Shown in pieces: positions 59,600 through 64,000 of a stretch of DNA of 64,000 bases (position 1 is its first letter; every line of letters starts with the position of its first letter). Both the position numbers and the translations under genes were made by a program. The notes beneath the pieces were generated by a model. It searched no databases, was not told the DNA's origin, and saw only the letters and a program-made list of their open reading frames with translations. The stretch is taken from positions 1,426,001 to 1,490,000 of the forward strand of contig NZ_CP012020.1 in assembly GCF_001183865.1 (NCBI RefSeq), given 5' to 3'. The stretch comes from Methylophilus sp. TWE2. Lineage in GTDB: Bacteria > Pseudomonadota > Gammaproteobacteria > Burkholderiales > Methylophilaceae.

Positions 59600-61495
59600 A
59601 TGCAAATTAAACTCTTACCTGATCAGTTAATCAGTCAAATTGCCGCCGGTGAGGTGGTTGAGCGCCCAGCCTCAGCACTTAAAGAACTGCTTGAAAACAG
59701 CGTGGATGCGGGCAGCACGCAAATACAGGTCGCCTTGCAACAAGGCGGAATGAAGTTGCTCAAAGTGACCGACAATGGGCATGGCATTGCCAAAGATGAG
59801 CTGGAGCTGGCGTTGACCCGCCATGCCACCAGCAAAATTCAAAGCCTGGAAGATCTGGAGCAAGTGGGTAGTTTGGGTTTCAGGGGGGAAGCGCTGGCCA
59901 GTATTGCGTCTATTTCACGCACGGTACTCACCAGCCGTCAGCAGGCGGCTAGCCATGCCTGGCAAATCGCTGCTGAAGGTACGCATCAGCAAACCATCAG
60001 CCCGGCCGCCCTGGATGCTGGCACCATCGTTGAAGTGCATGATTTGTATTTTAATACCCCTGCACGTCGCAAGTTTCTCAAAACCGAAAATACCGAATTT
60101 GGTCATTGTGAAGATGCCTTTACCCGGGTGGCATTGTCACGCCCCAATGTGGGTTTTTTATTGCAGCACAACGGCAAGGCCATTACACGCCTGGCGGCCA
60201 ATACCCCGCAACAACGTATTACTGATGTGTTGGGTAGTGAGTTTGCTGCACAAAGTGTCTGGCTGGAAGAAGATAGCGGTGGTCTGCGCTTGTGGGGCAT
60301 GACGGCCTCACCGACTTACCAGCGCCATAGCCGCGATAGCCAATATGTCTTTGTGAACGGCCGGTTTGTGCGGGATAAGCTCATTGCTCATGCCATCAAG
60401 CAGGCCTATCAGGATGTGTTGCATGGCGATAAACACCCGGCGTTTGTATTGTTTCTCGAGTTGGATCCGTCATTGGTGGATGTCAACGTGCACCCGGCTA
60501 AAACGGAAGTCCGCTTCCGCGAATCGCAAGCCGTACACCGCTTTATCTTTCATAGCCTGCACAAAGCGCTAGGTAAGACTTCGGCCGAGATTCAGGCCAG
60601 TCAGCCGGTACAAGCGCCATTTAATCCATTCAGGCCAGTTGCCGCGCCTGCCTTTAGCATGCCGCGGGAGCAGGTAGAAATCCCTTTGCAAACCCGCTCT
60701 GTGTTTGATTATCAGTCCGATAGGGCGGTCAATCGTAGCCCCGCAGTCGCGCAGCAGTTTTATGGCCAATTGTATGGTGATTTAAAACCCGATTTGAATC
60801 TGGATCATGTGCAAGCTGGACATCTTGCGGATACGCCTATGAATCCGGGTGCATCTATTAATTCGTCAACGGCCCAAGATCAAAGTGATGCACAAGCACC
60901 TCAGCAATATCCGCTCGGTTTTGCCTTGGGGCAATTGCACGGCATTTATATCCTTGCGCAAAATGCGCAGGGCTTGGTCGTTGTTGATATGCATGCCGCG
61001 CATGAGCGCATCATGTACGAACGCCTGAAAAATGCCTTGAGTGAGCAGGCCATTTCCACGCAACCTTTGCTGATCCCCATCAGCTTTTATGCGGAGAAGG
61101 TTGAGATTGCAACATTGCAAAGCCTCAATGGCAGTGATACCTTGCAACAGCTCGGTTTTGACCTCGCCACCTTATCACCAACGACCATTGCCATCCGTGC
61201 CGTGCCCACAATGCTCAAGGACGCAGATACTGTCGCTTTGGCACGTGCCGTATTACGCGATTTAAATGAATATGGCACTAGCCGTGTCATGCTCGAGCGG
61301 CAAAACGAAATCTTGGGCACCATGGCTTGTCATGCCGCCGTGCGTGCCAATAGACAACTGACGATCACTGAAATGAACGCATTGCTGCGAGATATGGAAG
61401 TGACTGAAAGAAGCGGGCAGTGTAATCACGGCAGACCCACCTGGTTTCAGGTAAGTCTGGGCGACCTGGACAAGATGTTTATGCGGGGACAATAG
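59600..61495 (+). CDS. mutL: DNA mismatch repair protein MutL, endonuclease type
   Basis: 631 codons. The GHKL ATPase domain shows ERPASALKELLENSVDAG, VTDNGHGI, LTRHATSKI and GFRGEALASIASIS. After a variable linker (about 335-430) the C-terminal dimerisation domain has DMHAAHERIMYERL, a close match to the endonuclease motif DQHA(X)2E(X)4E with Met for Gln, plus ACHAAVRAN-type and CNHGRPTW sequences forming the second metal site. This is expected in bacteria without MutH. Confidence 0.96.
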   Translation: MQIKLLPDQLISQIAAGEVVERPASALKELLENSVDAGSTQIQVALQQGGMKLLKVTDNGHGIAKDELELALTRHATSKIQSLEDLEQVGSLGFRGEALASIASISRTVLTSRQQAASHAWQIAAEGTHQQTISPAALDAGTIVEVHDLYFNTPARRKFLKTENTEFGHCEDAFTRVALSRPNVGFLLQHNGKAITRLAANTPQQRITDVLGSEFAAQSVWLEEDSGGLRLWGMTASPTYQRHSRDSQYVFVNGRFVRDKLIAHAIKQAYQDVLHGDKHPAFVLFLELDPSLVDVNVHPAKTEVRFRESQAVHRFIFHSLHKALGKTSAEIQASQPVQAPFNPFRPVAAPAFSMPREQVEIPLQTRSVFDYQSDRAVNRSPAVAQQFYGQLYGDLKPDLNLDHVQAGHLADTPMNPGASINSSTAQDQSDAQAPQQYPLGFALGQLHGIYILAQNAQGLVVVDMHAAHERIMYERLKNALSEQAISTQPLLIPISFYAEKVEIATLQSLNGSDTLQQLGFDLATLSPTTIAIRAVPTMLKDADTVALARAVLRDLNEYGTSRVMLERQNEILGTMACHAAVRANRQLTITEMNALLRDMEVTERSGQCNHGRPTWFQVSLGDLDKMFMRGQ

Positions 61496-61521
61496 CCATA
61501 TTATCTTGGATTGAAAGCGCT

Positions 61522-62697
61522 TTATTCGTCAACGCTGAAATCTAGCGTAAATTGCGCTGAATCGGCAGCATGAACTATGCTATCAGCCCGCACCAGTCCG
61601 CTGGCTTTCACACCTAACAAGCGTATCTTTTTATCTAAATCTATCCTTTTCAGGCATTTTCCAGCAAAAAGCCGCAATGATCTTGCATCACTGATGGGAG
61701 CTGGCAGTGTCAGGTCGCGCGTGACCGTCTTAAAGTCATCAAAGCGCAGCTTGATGCCAATCTTGCGGCAGGTGTAGCCTTTTTGCTGCAAATCGCTGGC
61801 AACGCGCTCACAGAGCTGAGTAAATGCCTGACTCAGGGCTGGCTTATCTCGCACCGGGTGCAAGTTGCGCTCGAACGTGGTTTCCCGGCTCATGGAAACT
61901 GGTGCGCTTTCAGTCACCACTGGCCTGTCGTCCTGGCCGTGCGATACACGGTACAACCAACGGCCATAGCTCTTGCCAAAATGCTCAACAAGCCAGGCTT
62001 CGCTCATGGCTGCAATCTGTCCTATGGTCTTAATCTCTAATGATTCGAGCTTGGCACTGGCCTTGGGGCCTATACCATTGATCTTTTTTGCGGGCATCGG
62101 CCAGATACGGCTGGAAATATCTGCCATGGTGATGACCGTGATGCCGTCTGGTTTTTGTATTTCAGAGCATAACTTTGCCAATAGTTTATTCGGTGCGATA
62201 CCGACTGAGCAGGTAAGCCCGGTGGCGGCAAATACGGCAGATTTCAAGCGTTGTGCAATCTCGCTCGCCTCTCCCGGCAGCGTGGATACGTCGGCATACA
62301 CTTCATCAATACCAATGCTCTCTACCAGTGGGCTGATGCTGCGAATCGCCTCTTTGAACAGGCGGGAGTAATGACGATACAGCTCGAAGTTTACCGGCAA
62401 CAAGATCGCATCAGGCGCGAGTTTGGCGGCATGCATGGTGGGCATGGCGGAGTGCAGGCCCAGTGCCCGCGCTTCATAGGTGGCCGTGGTTAGCACACCC
62501 CGCCCAGCGTAATCTCGCAAGCGAGAGAATTCGCGGGTGCCATCTTCCCTGATCCGTGGTGCATGTGAAGAACGTCCGCCCACCACCATGGGTAAGCCTT
62601 TAAGTTCCGGGTAGCGTGACAACTCGCAAGATGCAAAAAAAGCATCCATATCAATATGTGCGATGCGTCTGGTTTTCTGGTCTGGCATGTCAACCAC
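61522..62697 (-). CDS. dinB: DNA polymerase IV
   Basis: 391 codons from GTG; an ATG three codons later (62688) is equally likely. Y-family signatures IAHIDMDAFFASCEL (first metal-binding Asp) and VESIGIDEVYADVSTL (second Asp-Glu), the HhH thumb (KKINGIGPKASAKLESLEI, TIGQIAAM) and the little-finger domain. It does error-prone bypass synthesis. No LexA-like operator is obvious in the short upstream stretch that I can see. Convergent with mutL, 26 bases apart. Confidence 0.94.
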   Translation of the reverse strand: MVDMPDQKTRRIAHIDMDAFFASCELSRYPELKGLPMVVGGRSSHAPRIREDGTREFSRLRDYAGRGVLTTATYEARALGLHSAMPTMHAAKLAPDAILLPVNFELYRHYSRLFKEAIRSISPLVESIGIDEVYADVSTLPGEASEIAQRLKSAVFAATGLTCSVGIAPNKLLAKLCSEIQKPDGITVITMADISSRIWPMPAKKINGIGPKASAKLESLEIKTIGQIAAMSEAWLVEHFGKSYGRWLYRVSHGQDDRPVVTESAPVSMSRETTFERNLHPVRDKPALSQAFTQLCERVASDLQQKGYTCRKIGIKLRFDDFKTVTRDLTLPAPISDARSLRLFAGKCLKRIDLDKKIRLLGVKASGLVRADSIVHAADSAQFTLDFSVDE

Positions 62698-62813
62698 TTA
62701 GAGGCCTGACAGCAGATGGGTAATCAGAAATTCAAACATAAGATGAAATGTAAACTACCGGCAGTGAAATATATCGGGACAGCGTTTAAGCTGGATTATC
62801 CCATGATGCGCAA

Positions 62814-62843
62814 TAAAAAAGCATGCCTGTACAAGCATGCTTT
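62814..62843 (-). terminator. Hairpin with T run on the minus strand
   Basis: AAAGCATGC CTGTACAA GCATGCTTT; the minus strand reads into TTTTTT, so it can terminate the SnoaL-like transcript as a second stop. Confidence 0.6.
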
Positions 62844-62894
62844 AAGCTTTAGCTGCAATGTGATCATTCCCTTGCGCAATATGAAACGCTACAT

Positions 62895-62924
62895 CACAAA
62901 AAGGCCTATCTGGGATAGGCCTTT
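62895..62924 (-). terminator. Terminator of the SnoaL-like gene
   Basis: AAAGGCCTATC TGG GATAGGCCTTT; on the minus strand the stem is followed by TTTTTGTG, 14 bases after the stop. Confidence 0.85.
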
Positions 62925-62937
62925 GAATAGCTTAAAA

Positions 62938-63423
62938 TTACTGAATGACGCCCAATTGTTTAAATAAGCCATAAGCATCCAGTACATCCCAGTGCTCGGC
63001 CAGCTTGCCATTCTCGATTCTGAAAATATCCACGGCATGAATACTGTAGTGTTTACCAGTGGCGGGGATGCCTAACCAGTCACCTTGCTGGGTGCCGGAA
63101 TACACACCATAGGCCCAAACGGTGTCACCTTCAGCTACCAGTTTTTCCAGTTGATAGTGCCAGTCCGGCACGGCTTTAAACCATGCACTGAAGAATTGTT
63201 CAAAGCCAGCCAGGCCTTGTGGCACCAGCGGGTTGTGTTGAATATAGCCTGGTTGCATGTAGCTGGGCAATTTGCTCAGGTCTTTTTTAACAAAAACAGC
63301 CTCGGCAAAATCTGCCAGTAGTTGTTTGTTTTGTGGGGTTTGGTCTTGTGCCATCGTCAAGGGTCCTTTCGTTAACAGGGTAGTAAAAAGCAATGCAGTC
63401 AGCAGGGGTTTAAATAATTTCAT
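62938..63423 (-). CDS. Secreted SnoaL-like (NTF2-fold) protein
   Basis: 161 codons from ATG 63423, preceded by AGGAAG; a longer frame starts 15 bases upstream without a ribosome site. Residues 1-29 form a signal peptide (LLTALLFTTLLTKGPLTMAQ). The rest is a single SnoaL-like domain: LADFAEAVFVKKDLSKLPSYM, YIQHNPLVPQGLAGFEQFFSA, WHYQLEKLVAEGDTVWAYGV, and HAVDIFRIENGKLAEHWDVLD, the family's usual ending. These proteins act as cyclases or hydrolases on varied substrates. Divergent from an HxlR regulator that probably controls it. Confidence 0.85.
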   Translation of the reverse strand: MKLFKPLLTALLFTTLLTKGPLTMAQDQTPQNKQLLADFAEAVFVKKDLSKLPSYMQPGYIQHNPLVPQGLAGFEQFFSAWFKAVPDWHYQLEKLVAEGDTVWAYGVYSGTQQGDWLGIPATGKHYSIHAVDIFRIENGKLAEHWDVLDAYGLFKQLGVIQ

Positions 63424-63495
63424 TTGTCTTCCTTTCATTTTTAAAAAAATGCTTGCGTGGTGAAGGTGTTGCGCATGATAATTTCATTACTCACT

Positions 63496-63546
63496 TTTAG
63501 TAAGTAGGCACCTTAAAGTAACTTATGCACTTGATGCCTTACTAAA
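63496..63546. promoter_or_regulatory. Candidate HxlR operator between divergent genes
   Basis: TTTAGTAAGTAGGCA and TGCCTTACTAAA form an imperfect inverted repeat with a 24-base spacer. It is placed between the SnoaL-like gene and the HxlR gene, where such regulators bind. Confidence 0.5.
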
Positions 63547-63569
63547 TAAGTCTGGATAAAGGGAAAGCC

Positions 63570-64000
63570 ATGCTTGAAGACATTGAACAACCGTTGCAGA
63601 TTGCTCCTAGTTGGAATGCCTATCAGGCAGCGTGCCCGACACGGCTGATGTTGAACCGGATTGCAGATAAGTGGACGGTACTGGTGCTTGGTTTGCTGGA
63701 GAATCAAACCAAGCGCTTTAGCACATTGCAGCGGGAGATTGGCGGGATTTCACAAAAGATGCTGACGCAAACATTACGTGGCCTGGAGCGAGACGGACTG
63801 GTTGCACGGAATGTTTATCCGGAAGTGCCGCCTAGAGTGGAATATACGATTACGCCGTTGGGTCAGACCCTGGTAGGCCTATTGGGGGCTTTAAGGGTGT
63901 GGTCAGAGGCGCATATGGATGAAGTGTTGCAAGCACAAAGCGCTTATGACGAAGCAGAGCAGGTGACGCTTAGCCCACAGCCGGTAAACGGCGTGAGAAG
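63570..64000 (+). CDS. HxlR-family transcriptional regulator (3' end outside window)
   Basis: 143 codons are visible from ATG with GGGAAAG upstream; the frame is open to the window edge. The HxlR winged-helix domain is clear: CPTRLMLNRIADKWTVLVLGLL, RFSTLQREIGGISQKMLTQTL, RGLERDGLVARNVYPEVPPRVEY and ITPLGQTLV. The conserved Cys near residue 22 can act as a redox or electrophile sensor, as in YodB/HypR relatives. The C-terminus extends past the domain with an acidic tail. Confidence 0.9.
   Translation, partial: MLEDIEQPLQIAPSWNAYQAACPTRLMLNRIADKWTVLVLGLLENQTKRFSTLQREIGGISQKMLTQTLRGLERDGLVARNVYPEVPPRVEYTITPLGQTLVGLLGALRVWSEAHMDEVLQAQSAYDEAEQVTLSPQPVNGVR

Noticed and set aside
62716..62967. 83-codon plus-strand frame
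   Set aside because: It passes through two terminator hairpins and overlaps the end of the SnoaL-like gene; composition is not protein-like.

Overview
The window is a chromosomal segment of a betaproteobacterium, most likely a methylotroph of the family Methylophilaceae. That placement is inferred from gene content. The order hfq-hflX-hflK-hflC-hisZ-purA is a betaproteobacterial signature. purA is followed directly by tetrahydromethanopterin-type biosynthesis genes (archaeal-type flavoprotein, dihydropteroate-synthase-like protein, DUF447 protein, MfnB-like protein), which outside archaea occur mainly in methylotrophs. No 16S rRNA gene is present to confirm this.

Region 1 (1-3.56 kb) is the distal part of an integron gene-cassette array. 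Seven attC recombination sites (about 275, 614, 1095, 1689, 2196, 2650 and 3244) separate short, AT-rich, same-strand genes of unknown function, most of them secreted or membrane proteins. The integrase and attI are not in the window and should lie upstream of base 1. Two of the attC sites are a long 111-bp form, the others about 60 bp. The last cassette (small lipoprotein) has no recognisable attC after it.

Region 2 (3.59-13.0 kb) holds accessory and envelope genes: a SAM methyltransferase, a coiled-coil membrane protein, a glyoxalase-fold protein, a DUF2306 membrane protein, a lipoprotein, a PQQ-sugar-dehydrogenase-like protein and a UPF0060 protein. It ends with a complete FecI/FecR/TonB-receptor cell-surface signalling unit that has a Fur-box-like sequence upstream of fecI.

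Region 3 (13-32.3 kb) is core genome: bamD divergent from rluD-pgeF, a HAD phosphatase, a ZIP metal transporter, rimO, gltX, hfq-hflX-hflK-hflC-DUF2065, hisZ-purA with the methanopterin genes, and an OmpA-family porin.

Region 4 (32.4-44.8 kb) contains a methylthioadenosine deaminase with ubiG and gph; an EAL-CBS-GGDEF-Cache protein; recR, ybaB and dnaX with the SRP RNA gene upstream of them; a second diguanylate cyclase; and a NarX/NarL-like two-component pair.

Region 5 (44.8-54.5 kb) is an alpha-glucan island: pgi and glgB on the minus strand, divergent from glgC, a GH57 glycosidase, malQ and a ROK glucokinase on the plus strand. It covers ADP-glucose synthesis, branching, glucan rearrangement and return of glucose to glucose 6-phosphate. 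Glycogen synthase and phosphorylase are not in the window.

Region 6 (54.5-64 kb) has queG and tsaE sharing a CATG start, amiC, a 700-bp intergenic element made of two homologous structured modules in inverted orientation, a SUV3-like helicase, an endonuclease-type mutL, dinB, a secreted SnoaL-like protein and the beginning of a divergent HxlR regulator. The strongest candidates for undescribed biology are the cassette array with its orphan proteins and the paired inverted element at 57.4-58.0 kb.
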